34,092 nt of DNA from Eggerthellaceae bacterium (GCA_030524475.1 JAUNGO010000022.1:1-34092); one strand, 5' to 3'; shown: positions 23,161-31,589, counted from the first letter of the stretch. Notes: generated by a model from the letters alone, not told the origin. Program-made: numbers and translations.

Positions 23161-24603
23161 TCAGGGTCGCAGCGCTTGCTGCGTCTGCTCGCCGAGGTCG
23201 ATGAGCTCCTGGCGGCTTTTCACCTCGCATTTCGCGTAGATGCGGCGCAGGTGCGTGTCGACCGTGTTCTTGCTGATGAAAAGCTCCGTGGCCATGCGCT
23301 CGGACGTGCGTCCACGCAGCGCCATCGGTAAAATCTCCGCCTCGCGCTTCGAAAGCCCTGCTTCGCGGGCGATGCGCGCGCACGCCTCATCGAAAAGGTC
23401 GGTGTTCTCGACCGCCACCGACAGGTCGCGCAAATCGCGCGTCGTGAACAGGAAAAGGAAGCCGTAGATGACCGCGATGCCCGCAAGCGCGACCGTGATC
23501 GACGCCGCGTGCTCAAACGCAAGGCTCTCGATGGCGTTGCCCGCCAGCACGCCCGCGATCTCGCCCGCGAACAGCGCCGTGAAACCGACGGCGAACGAGA
23601 GCGCCGTATCGTGCCCGCCGATGCGGCCCATCGCCAAAAACAGCGCGATGAGCACGGTCGACACGCCCAAATAGCCCGCAAGCACCACCGCGCCGCCGTA
23701 GAGTCCGAACGCGTCGAGCACCGGCACAAGCAAAAAGCCCGCCGTCATGAGCAACACCGCCAGGCGGTACGCGCCGTCAAGCGGCGCAGCGTCGCGTGCG
23801 GCCCTGCGCTCGTCGGAGCGCGGAAGGCGCACGACCGCGCCGAAAAGTTGCAACGCCGCCAGGCAGTACAGCACGAACATGAGCAGCGCGAACGTGAGCG
23901 AGGAGACGGCCTCGCGCGCCGAGGCGAACGTTTCCACCAGGCCCGCCGCCACGCCGTAGACCGCCGTGCCCGCAACGATGCGCCCCGAAAGGCGCGCCGC
24001 CGCGTCGCTGACAGGTGCGCTCGACGCCGGCGCGGCGGCGTCGAGCTCGAGCAGACCGCCGCGCATAAGCGCGCAAGCGAACGCGAAGCTCGCAAGCGGC
24101 AGCAGCATGAACACCGCCTCGGCACGCTCGACGGGCACCATGCTCACGCCGAAGTCGATCACCGCGCCGATCGCCGAGGCGAGGAAAACCTCAGGGATCG
24201 CGTGCTCGACGGCAAGTTGTCCCAAAAGACGGCCCCACGCGCACAAAAGCAACCCTGCCGGCAAGCCCATGAACACGCCCTCCGCAAGCGAGGCGACCGC
24301 CGCGTCGAGCGGCAGCAACTGCACGAGGTAGCCCACCGTCGGCATGAGGGAATACGCGAAAAGCGCGCGCGAGCCCAGCATACGAGCCCGCGCGGCGGGA
24401 CTCGCAGCGCGCACGACGGCGAACGCCGCCACCACGAACACGAGCAACCCAACCAGATCGGCGCGCTCGAACACGAACGACCCCGCCTTCGACGACCAGC
24501 GCGTGGCGAAGTAGAGCACGGCGTACAGAAAACCTTGATAGCAGGCAAAACCACCGATGACCAGCCACGCGCCGCGCGTAGACGACCGAGAACTTGTCGG
24601 CAT
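23161..24603 (-). CDS. membrane-bound LuxR-family regulator
   Basis: The 480-residue protein has about twelve hydrophobic segments spread over residues 12-400, then a C-terminal LuxR-type helix-turn-helix: [20 protein letters not shown] and [20 protein letters not shown] (about 412-475). The membrane part would sense a ligand or membrane state and the HTH bind DNA. This architecture is expanded in Eggerthella and relatives, where such regulators control respiratory and catechol-dehydroxylase genes. AAGGAGG precedes the ATG at 24601-24603. The target is not obvious here: its neighbours are rnhA and tatA, not an enzyme operon. A REP inverted pair lies 68 bases upstream. Confidence 0.88.
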   Translation of the reverse strand: MPTSSRSSTRGAWLVIGGFACYQGFLYAVLYFATRWSSKAGSFVFERADLVGLLVFVVAAFAVVRAASPAARARMLGSRALFAYSLMPTVGYLVQLLPLDAAVASLAEGVFMGLPAGLLLCAWGRLLGQLAVEHAIPEVFLASAIGAVIDFGVSMVPVERAEAVFMLLPLASFAFACALMRGGLLELDAAAPASSAPVSDAAARLSGRIVAGTAVYGVAAGLVETFASAREAVSSLTFALLMFVLYCLAALQLFGAVVRLPRSDERRAARDAAPLDGAYRLAVLLMTAGFLLVPVLDAFGLYGGAVVLAGYLGVSTVLIALFLAMGRIGGHDTALSFAVGFTALFAGEIAGVLAGNAIESLAFEHAASITVALAGIAVIYGFLFLFTTRDLRDLSVAVENTDLFDEACARIAREAGLSKREAEILPMALRGRTSERMATELFISKNTVDTHLRRIYAKCEVKSRQELIDLGEQTQQALRP

Positions 24604-24670
24604 ATTTGCCTCCTTCCGCGTTTTCCGTTGCCTGACCATGCCGCTCCGCGCGACCTTGCTACCCAAGCGT

Positions 24671-24762
24671 GTGACAAGGGGACAGGTCGTTTGTCACATT
24701 GCGAAAGCGAAAGAGGAAAAATAGCCTCCCACAATATGACAAACGACCTGTCCCCTTGTCAC
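24671..24762. repeat. inverted pair of REP-like repeats
   Basis: Two copies of the unit ACAAACGACCTGTCCCCTTG, in opposite orientation at 24671-24697 and 24737-24762, form a perfect 26-base inverted repeat around a 39-base spacer. A partial CCCTTGTCAC follows at 24766-24775. The 331-base gap 24604-24934 otherwise holds only the luxR leader and the tatA terminator; no gene was found in it. Confidence 0.8.
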
Positions 24763-24812
24763 GCACCCTTGTCACACTCGACGCGCTGCTGCGGCAGTCG
24801 TATTCTACCCGA

Positions 24813-24846
24813 CAACAAAAGGCACCCGCCCTATGGACGGGTGCCT
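24813..24846 (-). terminator. Rho-independent terminator of tatA
   Basis: On the minus strand AGGCACCCGTC pairs with GGCGGGTGCCT (plus 24819-24846; one G-U) and runs into TTTTGTTG. It lies about 90 bases after the tatA stop codon. Confidence 0.8.
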
Positions 24847-24934
24847 CGGAGGGAAATCTCTACAGACGGAAGGCGGCTGCGCTCGCGTCGGCGCGGACCC
24901 AACACCGCGCCCGCTCGCATCGCCGCCCGCGCGG

Positions 24935-25240
24935 CTACTCGACTTCCTCGGCAACCTTCTTCTTCACGACGCGCTTCACCACGCGCTTCGGCTCGCCTTC
25001 CTCAATGGGACCGTTGTCGACGTCGGCGGCCTCGAGCTTCTCGACCTTCTCGACGACGGCTTCCTCGGCATCGGCGTCTTTCTTCGTCTCGCTCTCGCCG
25101 TCTTCCATGCCCTTGCGCAGTCCCTTGATGCCCTTGCCGATGGCGTTGCCGAGTTTGGGAAGGTTCTTCGGCCCGAAGATCAACAACACAATGATCAGAA
25201 TGACAACAAGCTCGGGAACGCCCATACCGAGGATTTTCAT
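24935..25240 (-). CDS. tatA: Sec-independent (Tat) translocase protein TatA
   Basis: The 101-residue protein has one N-terminal membrane helix (PELVVILIIVLLIFGPKNLP, residues 9-28), with the FGPKNLPKLG hinge and the amphipathic helix NAIGKGIKGLRKGMED that lines the Tat pore. The charged tail (about 50-101) ends in a basic then acidic run (KRVVKRVVKKKVAEEVE), longer and more charged than in many TatA proteins. AAAGGAG precedes the ATG at 25238-25240. It stands alone, without tatC or tatB nearby, between palindrome-rich gaps. Confidence 0.92.
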   Translation of the reverse strand: MKILGMGVPELVVILIIVLLIFGPKNLPKLGNAIGKGIKGLRKGMEDGESETKKDADAEEAVVEKVEKLEAADVDNGPIEEGEPKRVVKRVVKKKVAEEVE

Positions 25241-25326
25241 AACGCGGTTCTCCTTTGCGTCAGGTGCGCGCGGTCTGCGCGCAACAAGTTTCAACGAGCG
25301 CATCTTCGCGCAGAAAATGCCGCCGC

Positions 25327-25355
25327 ACTATCACACAAACCCATGATTTTGTCAC
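25327..25355 (-). promoter_or_regulatory. candidate tatA promoter
   Basis: On the minus strand GTGACA (25350-25355) and GATAGT (25327-25332) are exactly 17 bases apart, matching the consensus at five and four of six positions, about 87 bases upstream of the start codon. Confidence 0.45.
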
Positions 25356-25361
25356 GCAAAC

Positions 25362-25407
25362 GCGAAAAAGAAGTGTCACCCATTTACGTGACAAGAGGCG
25401 TTTTCGC
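25362..25407. repeat. nested palindrome upstream of tatA
   Basis: Outer arms GCGAAAA (25362-25368) and TTTTCGC (25401-25407) and inner arms TGTCAC (25374-25379) and GTGACA (25388-25393) share one centre. It is next to the candidate tatA promoter and could be an operator or an element remnant. Confidence 0.5.
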
Positions 25408-25485
25408 AGGTCACGCTTCCTTCGCAGGGACGACACCCTGTGCCGCCCGCCCAGCAAGCCCATATCTGCATTTCCATCCAAGACA

Positions 25486-25586
25486 GCAAGGACAGGGTCC
25501 TTGCCCTACGGGAAGAACGTAGTGAGCACGGGGGGGCGTAGCCCTATTCGCTGAATCGGCAAACAAGGCTACGCCCCCGTGCTCAC
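25486..25586. repeat. two perfect or near-perfect inverted repeats in the tatA-hppA gap
   Basis: GCAAGGAC-AGG-GTCCTTGC occupies 25486-25504. A larger inverted repeat has arms at 25522-25543 and 25567-25586; the right arm is the reverse complement of GTGAGCACGGGGGCGTAGCC and the left has two additional G. Neither is followed by a T-run on the strand of a nearby gene, so they are not ordinary terminators. No gene was found in the 601-base gap 25241-25841. Confidence 0.65.
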
Positions 25587-25587
25587 C

Positions 25588-25612
25588 TGACAAATAACCT
25601 GTCCCCTTGTCA
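25588..25612. repeat. REP-like short repeat
   Basis: TGACAAATAACCTGTCCCCT followed by TGTCA matches the unit at 24737-24762 except at two positions. It abuts the inverted repeat that ends at 25586. Confidence 0.65.
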
Positions 25613-25625
25613 TGTTCCTTGTCAC

Positions 25626-25664
25626 AAAAAAAAGCGCCGCGGGATTTCCCCACAGCGCCTTTTC
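25626..25664 (-). terminator. Rho-independent terminator downstream of hppA
   Basis: On the minus strand GCGCTGTGGG pairs with CCCGCGGCGC across a five-base loop and is followed by eight T. It comes after structured repeat C, so the repeat should be part of the hppA transcript. Confidence 0.85.
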
Positions 25665-25677
25665 TAAAAATCCCATA

Positions 25678-25841
25678 TCGTTCGTAACGTCAGCGAGAAG
25701 CGCTCCGGTACCCCAGGTTGCCCCGCCGCAGGGCCAAGCGTACTTAGGTACGCGCCGAGCCCAAAACAAGGGGCAAGATGGGGTACCCGAGCGCTTCGCA
25801 GCGTCGAGCAGTTACGCTTGACCCGTTAGGGCAAGCGTAAC
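25678..25841 (-). repeat. structured intergenic repeat, copy C
   Basis: This 164-base copy begins, in the minus sense, directly after the hppA stop codon with hairpin 1, GTTACGCTTG/CAAGCGTAAC (plus 25811-25841). Then come CGACGCTGCGAAGCGCT, the stem GGGTACCCCA/TGGGGTACC, the block GCCCCTTGTTTTGGGCTCGG, the apical hairpin GCGTACCTAAGTACGC, and AGCGCTTCTCGCTG with GACGTTACGAACGA. Blocks match copy B base for base, while all three stems have different sequence. Confidence 0.87.
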
Positions 25842-27977
25842 CTAGAGCATCGCCTGAATCGCAATGAACAGCGGCGAGAACGTCAGCGACACGATCGTCA
25901 TCAGGTTGATGAGGATGTTCATCGACGGGCCTGAAGTGTCCTTGAACGGGTCGCCCACGGTGTCGCCCACCACGGCCGCCTTATGGGCCTCAGAGCCCTT
26001 GCCGCCGTGGAAGCCCTGCTCGATGTACTTCTTCGCGTTGTCCCACGCGCCGCCCGCGTTGCTCATGAAGATAGCCATGAGCATGCCGGTGGAAACCGCG
26101 CCCGCCAAGAAGCCGCCGAGCATGGCCGGGTTGAAGCAGCCGATGACGACGGGAATCACGATGGCAAGGATGCCCGGGGTCATCATCTCATGCAGCGCGC
26201 TCGTGGTGGAGATGCCCACGCACTTGTCGTACTCGGGCTCAGCCTTGTACTCCATGATGCCGGGGATCTCGCGGAACTGGCGGCGCACTTCCTCGACCAT
26301 GGCATGAGCCGCGCGCGACACCGCGCCCATGGTGAGCGCCGCGAACATGAACGGCATCATGGCACCGATGAAGATGCCCGCAACGATCATCGGGTCGGTC
26401 AGCGTCAGCGAGAAGTCGGGGATGGAATGGTGCATGGTGGCCTGGAACGACACGAACAGCGAGATGGCCGACAGGCCCGCCGAGGAAATGGCGAAGCCCT
26501 TGGCGATGGCCGCCGTAGTGTTGCCCACCGCGTCGAGCGAGTCGGTGCGGTCGCGCACTTCCTCGGGCAGGCCCGCCATCTCGGCGATGCCGCCCGCGTT
26601 GTCGGCCACAGGGCCGTACGCGTCGACGCCGATGGTGATGGCGGTGTTCGACAGCATGCCGGTAGCCGCCAGGCCCACGCCGAACAGGCCAACCGCGATG
26701 CCGCCCTCAGCCGCAGCGTTCGGGAATGCCATGTTGCCGAACGTGTAGGCGCCGATGATGGCGAGCGCCACCAGGACGATAGGGGCGATAGTGGACAGCA
26801 TGCCCGTGCCAATGCCCTCGATGATCACGGTTGCCGCGCCCGTCTCGGCGGACTCGGCGATCTTGTGCACCGGATTGTACTTGTCGGAGCAGAAGTACTC
26901 GGTGATCTTGCCGATGGCAAGGCCGGCCACCAAACCGCAGATAACCGAGCCGAACAGCCAAATGGGCTGCGCCTCGGTCGACTGGGAGTTCCACATGAAG
27001 AAGATGCAGAAGATCACAATGATCTCAAGCGCCGCGGCCAGGTACGTGCCGCGGTTCAACGCCTTGTGCAGCGCCGCACCTTCCTTCGTGCGCACGGCGA
27101 ACAGGCCGATGATCGAGGTGATGATGCCGCACGCCGCGATGACGACCGGGGTGACGACGGCCCACACGAGGTCGTTCGTGGCGAAGTAGCCGCCGAGCGA
27201 GCCGAACGTTGCCGCCAGGATGGTGGGAGCCAGGATAGCGCCCGTGTAGGACTCGAACAGGTCGGCGCCCATGCCGGCCACGTCGCCCACGTTGTCGGCG
27301 ATCACGGCGGGGTTGCGCGGGTCGTCCTCGGGGATGCCGGCCTCAACCTTGCCCACCAAGTCGGCACCCACGTCGGCCGCCTTCGTGTAGATGCCGCCGC
27401 CCACGCGGGCAAACAGCGCCACGGCGGAAGCGCCCGTGGCAAAGCCCTCGACCATGCCCACGTTCTCGTGGATAAGCGTCATGAAGTCAGCCGACAGCTG
27501 GTCGGGCGCAACACCCGCCATAACGCCGAACACCAGCGCGATGAGCCACAGCGACAAGCCCAGAAGCGCGAACGAAGCCACGCACAGGCCCATCGTGAGG
27601 CCCGACTTGAAGCTGACGTTAAGCGCGCGCGCCACCGACTCCTCGGCGGCGTGGGCCGTGCGCGTGTTCGCACGCGTGGCCACGTGCATGCCCACGTAAC
27701 CCGCAGCGGCCGAGAGCACGCCGCCCGTGACAAACGCGAGCGCCGTGATCGGCGAGAGCGCCACGGCCATGACGATGCCCACAACAACCATGAAAATGAT
27801 GAGCAGCTTGTACTCGCTCATCAAAAACGCCTTCGCACCCTGCTGAATCTTCACAGAGATGCTGTTCATCTTCTCGGAGCCCGGATCCTGCTTCAAAACC
27901 CAGCTTCCGAGGTAGCCCGCCACGCATATGCCGATGAGCGCGCATATGGGAGCAAGCCATGCGACCTGTGTAGTCAC
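25842..27977 (-). CDS. hppA: membrane-bound ion-pumping pyrophosphatase, K+-dependent type
   Basis: The 711-residue integral membrane protein couples pyrophosphate hydrolysis to pumping of H+ and/or Na+. About 16 membrane helices are expected, and the catalytic loops are seen in EDDPRNPAVIADNVGDVAGMGADLFESY (given as pattern DDPRNPAVIADNVGD), DAYGPVADNAGG and GDTVGDPFKDTSGPS. After GNTT at about residue 485-488 the next residue is Ala, not Lys; in this family Ala there marks K+-dependent enzymes, which include the Na+ pumps. The start is a GTG at 27975-27977 with AAGGAGGAAAAGG in front. The stop codon is followed directly by structured repeat C and a terminator. Confidence 0.95.
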   Translation of the reverse strand: MTTQVAWLAPICALIGICVAGYLGSWVLKQDPGSEKMNSISVKIQQGAKAFLMSEYKLLIIFMVVVGIVMAVALSPITALAFVTGGVLSAAAGYVGMHVATRANTRTAHAAEESVARALNVSFKSGLTMGLCVASFALLGLSLWLIALVFGVMAGVAPDQLSADFMTLIHENVGMVEGFATGASAVALFARVGGGIYTKAADVGADLVGKVEAGIPEDDPRNPAVIADNVGDVAGMGADLFESYTGAILAPTILAATFGSLGGYFATNDLVWAVVTPVVIAACGIITSIIGLFAVRTKEGAALHKALNRGTYLAAALEIIVIFCIFFMWNSQSTEAQPIWLFGSVICGLVAGLAIGKITEYFCSDKYNPVHKIAESAETGAATVIIEGIGTGMLSTIAPIVLVALAIIGAYTFGNMAFPNAAAEGGIAVGLFGVGLAATGMLSNTAITIGVDAYGPVADNAGGIAEMAGLPEEVRDRTDSLDAVGNTTAAIAKGFAISSAGLSAISLFVSFQATMHHSIPDFSLTLTDPMIVAGIFIGAMMPFMFAALTMGAVSRAAHAMVEEVRRQFREIPGIMEYKAEPEYDKCVGISTTSALHEMMTPGILAIVIPVVIGCFNPAMLGGFLAGAVSTGMLMAIFMSNAGGAWDNAKKYIEQGFHGGKGSEAHKAAVVGDTVGDPFKDTSGPSMNILINLMTIVSLTFSPLFIAIQAML

Positions 27978-27998
27978 CCTTTTCCTCCTTGGTTTACT

Positions 27999-28071
27999 TC
28001 CACTAAAACCGATACTGCTTTCGTGCCTGGCATTCTTGGCAGGAAAACAGTAACCGCGCTATTCTAGTGGA
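27999..28071. other. nested inverted repeats in the hppA leader
   Basis: TCCACTA/TAGTGGA (27999-28005, 28065-28071), TACTG/CAGTA (28013-28017, 28048-28052) and CCTG/CAGG (28026-28029, 28040-28043) are nested about one centre, 22-94 bases upstream of the GTG start. It could fold as a leader hairpin or serve as an operator; it matches no riboswitch I know. Confidence 0.35.
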
Positions 28072-28109
28072 TTTGAAGGAATCGTGAAGCGAATTTCCGG
28101 GTTATTTAG

Positions 28110-28164
28110 GCAAGCGGAGGGACCGCATCCGCTTGCGCCTCAGTGGCGCGGGACCGCGCGCCAC
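28110..28164 (-). terminator. tandem hairpins after ribF
   Basis: In the minus sense GTGGCGCG/CGCGCCAC (plus 28143-28164) starts right after the ribF stop codon, followed by GCAAGCGGA/TCCGCTTGC (28110-28136), then CCTAAATAA. The T-run is poor but two strong stems at the end of the operon make termination likely. Confidence 0.55.
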
Positions 28165-28165
28165 G

Positions 28166-29095
28166 CTACAGGTTGTCCCTCACCCAGTTGATGTTGCCCA
28201 TGACGGTTTTTATGAGAACGTCCACGTCGTCGAACTTCTTCATGGGACGCAGCCACTCGACGAACTCGACCTCGACCTGCTCGCCCACGATGTCGCCCGC
28301 AAAGTCGAGGATGTGCACCTCCATGTTGGCGGTCGCGCCCTCAAACGTCGGTGCCACGCCCACGTTCACCGCCGCCTTGTAGCGCGCGCCGCGCACGTGC
28401 GCGTACGCCGCGTACACGCCGTCGCCCAGCACGCGCAGCTCCTCGGGCACGTTCAGGTTCGCCGTCGCGAAACCCATGTCGGTGCCCTCGCCGCGGCCCG
28501 GGTGCACCGTGCCGAGAGCCGTGTAGCGCGCGCCGAGAAGCGCGTTCGCCTGCTTGATGAGCCCCTTGGAAAGAAGCTTGCGAATGCGCGTCGAGGTGAC
28601 CGGCGCGCCGTCGAGCACCAACAAGTCGTGCGACATCACGCTCATCCCGCGCGATGCGCCCCATGCGGCAAGGTCGTCTACCGTGCCCGCCGCGCGCGCG
28701 CCGAAGCGCACGTCGAAGCCGACGTGCAGCGCGGCGGGAACGTGCGCGCTGTCGAAGGTTTGCTCGAGGAAGTCGTCGGGAGCAAGGGCGGCGAATTCGC
28801 GCGTGAACGGCAAAACGGCCACCGCGTCAACGTGAGGGAGGGACGCCAGTGCGCGGATGCGCGCCTCGTTGCTCATGAGTTTGCGCAGGCTTCCGTGCGC
28901 GAAAAGCTCGTCGGGGTCGCGGTCGAACGTGACCACCACGCAACGCGAGCCGCCGAGGCGCCCAGACGCGGCCGCCGCCTCGCCGATGATGAAGCGATGC
29001 CCCGCGTGCACGCCGTCGAACACGCCGAACGCGCAGCACGCGTGATCGAAAAGCGCGTAGTCGAACCCTTCGTCCACGTTATATGTCGCAGCCAC
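28166..29095 (-). CDS. ribF: bifunctional riboflavin kinase / FAD synthetase
   Basis: The 309-residue enzyme makes FMN and then FAD. The N-terminal nucleotidyltransferase domain shows FGVFDGVHAGHR (about residues 23-34) and STRIRKLLSKG. The C-terminal flavokinase domain shows GFATANLNVP and GVAPTFEGA...EVHILDF. The flavokinase motif is normally GFPTAN; here Pro is Ala, and the preceding GRxLG is altered to TDMG. The start is a GTG at 29093-29095 with GGGAG seven bases upstream, overlapping the truB end by 17 bases. It is the last gene of the infB operon. Confidence 0.93.
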   Translation of the reverse strand: MAATYNVDEGFDYALFDHACCAFGVFDGVHAGHRFIIGEAAAASGRLGGSRCVVVTFDRDPDELFAHGSLRKLMSNEARIRALASLPHVDAVAVLPFTREFAALAPDDFLEQTFDSAHVPAALHVGFDVRFGARAAGTVDDLAAWGASRGMSVMSHDLLVLDGAPVTSTRIRKLLSKGLIKQANALLGARYTALGTVHPGRGEGTDMGFATANLNVPEELRVLGDGVYAAYAHVRGARYKAAVNVGVAPTFEGATANMEVHILDFAGDIVGEQVEVEFVEWLRPMKKFDDVDVLIKTVMGNINWVRDNL

Positions 29096-30092
29096 GTATC
29101 ACTCCCGTCTGGAACACGCAGCGCGCGCGGTAGCGTGCGCGCGCCGCCTCGAACTCGTACACGGCGACCAGCTTGTTGCGCGCCACCACCGCCACCAGCT
29201 CGCCCTCGCGCGGCGGCTCGCAGCTTTCGCGCACGCCCGCCGTGCAGGCGCACATCTCCTGCGCGCTCGTCGCGCGGCGGCGCTCGCACAGCTCAAGCGC
29301 CTGCGCGGGAAGCGGGTTGCCGTTGCCCACCGCTCGCTCGACCGCCTCGTCGGCGAACGCGAAGCGCAGGCCCAACAAGCGCACCGGGTCGAGCGCCGCG
29401 CGCTCCCCTATCTCGGAAAGCGTCTCAAGGCTCACGCACTCATCCAGCGTAAGCTCGCCCACGCTCGTGCGGCGCAGCGCCCCCACGTGAGCGGGGCACC
29501 CCAACGCCGCGCCCATGTCGCGCGCCAACGCGCGGATGTAGGTCCCCTTCGACACGTGGAAGGCGACGTCCCACGCGGCGGGCTCGGCGCCGTCGGCGCC
29601 GCGAATCCCCAAAAGCTCGGCGCGGTACACCTCGATGTCGCGCGGCTCCAGGTTGATGATGCGCCCCCGGCGCGCCTCGTCGCACGCCTTGCGCCCGTCC
29701 ACCTTGATGGCGGAATACACCGGCGGCAGCTGCTTCGACTTACCCTCCAACGAGGCGCAGAACACGCGCGCGAAAAACGGGTCGAATACCTCGTCGGGCA
29801 CGTCGCCCGTGCGAATGACCTGGCCTTGCGCGTCGTCGGTGTCGGTTGCCGCGCCGAACACGACGCGCACCTCGTAGCGCTTGTCGTGCCCAGTGAGGTA
29901 GGCGTCGAGCCGCGTGGCGGGCCCCACGCACAGGGGAAGCACGCCCGACGCCAGCGGGTCGAGCGTGCCGGTGTGCCCCACGCGCTTCTCTCCGAAGATG
30001 CGGCGCGCGCGGCTCACCACGTCGTGCGAGGTCATGCCGCTCGGCTTGTCGACGCCCACGACGAGGCAAAGCCCCGACTCACCGCGCTTCAC
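29079..30092 (-). CDS. truB: tRNA pseudouridine-55 synthase
   Basis: The 337-residue enzyme makes pseudouridine 55 in the T-loop of tRNA. The N-terminal domain has VDKPSGMTSHDVV and GHTGTLDPLASGVLPLCVG with the catalytic Asp (about residue 45). KRYEVRVVFGAATDTDD, PPVYSAIKVDG and SKGTYIRALARDMG follow in family order. The C-terminal PUA-like domain covers about 250-330. The GTG start at 30090-30092 overlaps the nrnA stop as GTGA, a four-base overlap typical of coupled translation. Confidence 0.95.
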   Translation of the reverse strand: MKRGESGLCLVVGVDKPSGMTSHDVVSRARRIFGEKRVGHTGTLDPLASGVLPLCVGPATRLDAYLTGHDKRYEVRVVFGAATDTDDAQGQVIRTGDVPDEVFDPFFARVFCASLEGKSKQLPPVYSAIKVDGRKACDEARRGRIINLEPRDIEVYRAELLGIRGADGAEPAAWDVAFHVSKGTYIRALARDMGAALGCPAHVGALRRTSVGELTLDECVSLETLSEIGERAALDPVRLLGLRFAFADEAVERAVGNGNPLPAQALELCERRRATSAQEMCACTAGVRESCEPPREGELVAVVARNKLVAVYEFEAARARYRARCVFQTGVIRGCDI

Positions 30093-31129
30093 GAGGCAAC
30101 CTCGCGAGCGCCTTGCGGCGCGTCGGGGAAAGAAATCTCGGAAAGGCGGCGCTCCATCGTGGAAACGGCGCGCTCGATGCCCGCCGGCAGCGTGAAGCCC
30201 GCCGCCGCCTTGTGCCCGCCGCCGCCGAACTCGCGCGCGATGGCGGCCACGTCGGTGTCATCCTTGGCGCGCAGGCTGCCGCGCACCTCGCCCTCTTGCT
30301 CGCGCAGCATGCACGCCACGCGCACCGAGCCGACGGAGCGCAGCACGTCGATGATCGGCTCGGCGTCGGCTTTGGACGCGCCGAGCTCGGCAAAGTCGGC
30401 GCGCGTGACCCAGCTGAGCGCCACCCGCCCGCCGTCCATGAGCCGCATGCGCTCGACCGCGCGCCCCTCAAGCTGGATCGAGGCGAGCGCGCGGCTTTGG
30501 TACACCGCGCGCGCGACCTCGGCGGGGTTCGCGCCCGCCGCCACCATCTCGGCCGCCGCGGCAAAGCAGGCGGCGTCGGCGTTTTGGAACTGAAACCGCC
30601 CCGTGTCGGTGACGATGCCCGCATAGGCGCAGGTAGCAACCACGGGCGTAACGCTGCCTTGCCCCAAAAGGCGCTTAGCCACCTCCCACACCAACATGGT
30701 GGTCGAGGCGGCGTCGGGGTCGGTGTAGCTCAAATCCGACATACGCTCGGGCACCGCGTGGTGGTCGATCGTGACGGTAAGCGTTGCGGCAGCGTGCAAG
30801 CGGCGCGCGTCGTCGCCTAAGCGCTCGGGCGTCGGAACGTCAACCGCCACGAACACGTCGGGCGCACCCGCGTAGGCGCAAGCGGGCACCATGTCGGCGA
30901 CGCCGGGCAGAAAGTCAAGCCCCGCGCCGACCGGGTCGCCTTTGACGAGCAGGCACGTGACGTCGCGCCCGAGCGCGCGAAGCGCGTGCGCGAGGGCAAG
31001 CTGGGAACCCAGGCAGTCGCCGTCGGGGTTGACGTGCCCGCAGACGACGATGCGCTCGGCCGCGTCGCGCGCCATGAGCGCCTCGGCGATGGCGTCGAGC
31101 GTGGTGTTCGTTTGAGGGGTAACAGCCAT
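30089..31129 (-). CDS. nrnA: DHH-family phosphoesterase (NrnA-like oligoribonuclease/pAp phosphatase)
   Basis: The 346-residue protein has the DHH signature HVNPDGDCLGSQLAL (about residues 32-46), VAVDVPTPERLG, the IDHH motif (about 118-121) and the DHHA1 C-terminal GGGGHKAAAGFTLP (about 303-316). NrnA-type enzymes degrade short oligoribonucleotides and 3'-phosphoadenosine-5'-phosphate. The ATG at 31127-31129 lies 10 bases after the rbfA stop. The rbfA-nrnA-truB-ribF order is conserved in Gram-positive bacteria. Confidence 0.92.
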   Translation of the reverse strand: MAVTPQTNTTLDAIAEALMARDAAERIVVCGHVNPDGDCLGSQLALAHALRALGRDVTCLLVKGDPVGAGLDFLPGVADMVPACAYAGAPDVFVAVDVPTPERLGDDARRLHAAATLTVTIDHHAVPERMSDLSYTDPDAASTTMLVWEVAKRLLGQGSVTPVVATCAYAGIVTDTGRFQFQNADAACFAAAAEMVAAGANPAEVARAVYQSRALASIQLEGRAVERMRLMDGGRVALSWVTRADFAELGASKADAEPIIDVLRSVGSVRVACMLREQEGEVRGSLRAKDDTDVAAIAREFGGGGHKAAAGFTLPAGIERAVSTMERRLSEISFPDAPQGAREVAS

Positions 31130-31139
31130 GGCAGACCCG

Positions 31140-31589
31140 CTACGCCTCAACGCCGCGCGCCTCGTCGGCGGCGTCTGCGGGCGCCTCGCCCTCATCGGGG
31201 GTGTCGGACGCGGGCGCCTCGGCAGGCTCGTCCTCGTATGCGCCCATGTTGCGCGCGCGGTCGCGGTCGAGCGCATAGGCTATCGACTCCGCCTCGTCGA
31301 CCGAGCGGTCGAGATGGAACCGCAGCTCGGGCGCCACGCGCCACGAGAGCTTCTTCGCCATGAGCGAGCGGATGCGACCGCGCGCCGAGGCGAACGCGCG
31401 CTCGACCTCGTCGTAGCGCTCGGGCTCGGTGGTGTAGAACACGTTGCACGCGCTGCGGTCGTAGCTCACCTCGCACCCCGTGACCGTCACCAAATGAAGA
31501 CGCGGGTCGGAAATGTCGAACAGCAGGATGGACGCAACAACCTCGCGCGCCTGCTCGTTCACCTTGCGGTTAGAAGAACCCTGTTTCAT
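31140..31589 (-). CDS. rbfA: 30S ribosome-binding factor A
   Basis: The 149-residue KH-fold protein helps mature the 16S rRNA 5' end. NRKVNEQAREVVASILLFD and DPRLHLVTVTGCEVSYDRS match the family start, and LSWRVAPELRFHLDRSVDEA (about residues 82-101) is the core signature. An acidic Glu/Asp/Ala/Pro-rich tail of about 35 residues follows. The ATG has GGGGG close upstream. A 248-base gap with a large inverted repeat separates it from infB, so it may not rely only on the infB transcript. Confidence 0.95.
   Translation of the reverse strand: MKQGSSNRKVNEQAREVVASILLFDISDPRLHLVTVTGCEVSYDRSACNVFYTTEPERYDEVERAFASARGRIRSLMAKKLSWRVAPELRFHLDRSVDEAESIAYALDRDRARNMGAYEDEPAEAPASDTPDEGEAPADAADEARGVEA

Noticed and set aside
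25411..25653. 80-residue minus-strand frame in the tatA-hppA gap
   Set aside because: It runs through inverted repeats, a REP-like unit and the hppA terminator, so its translation reflects the repeats and not a protein.
24604..25841. CRISPR array
   Set aside because: The repeats here are few, unequal in spacing and in both orientations, with no regular spacers and no cas genes.
25983..28067. Long plus-strand open frame opposite hppA
   Set aside because: Arg/His/Ala-rich translation with no family features; hppA on the other strand has all pyrophosphatase motifs.
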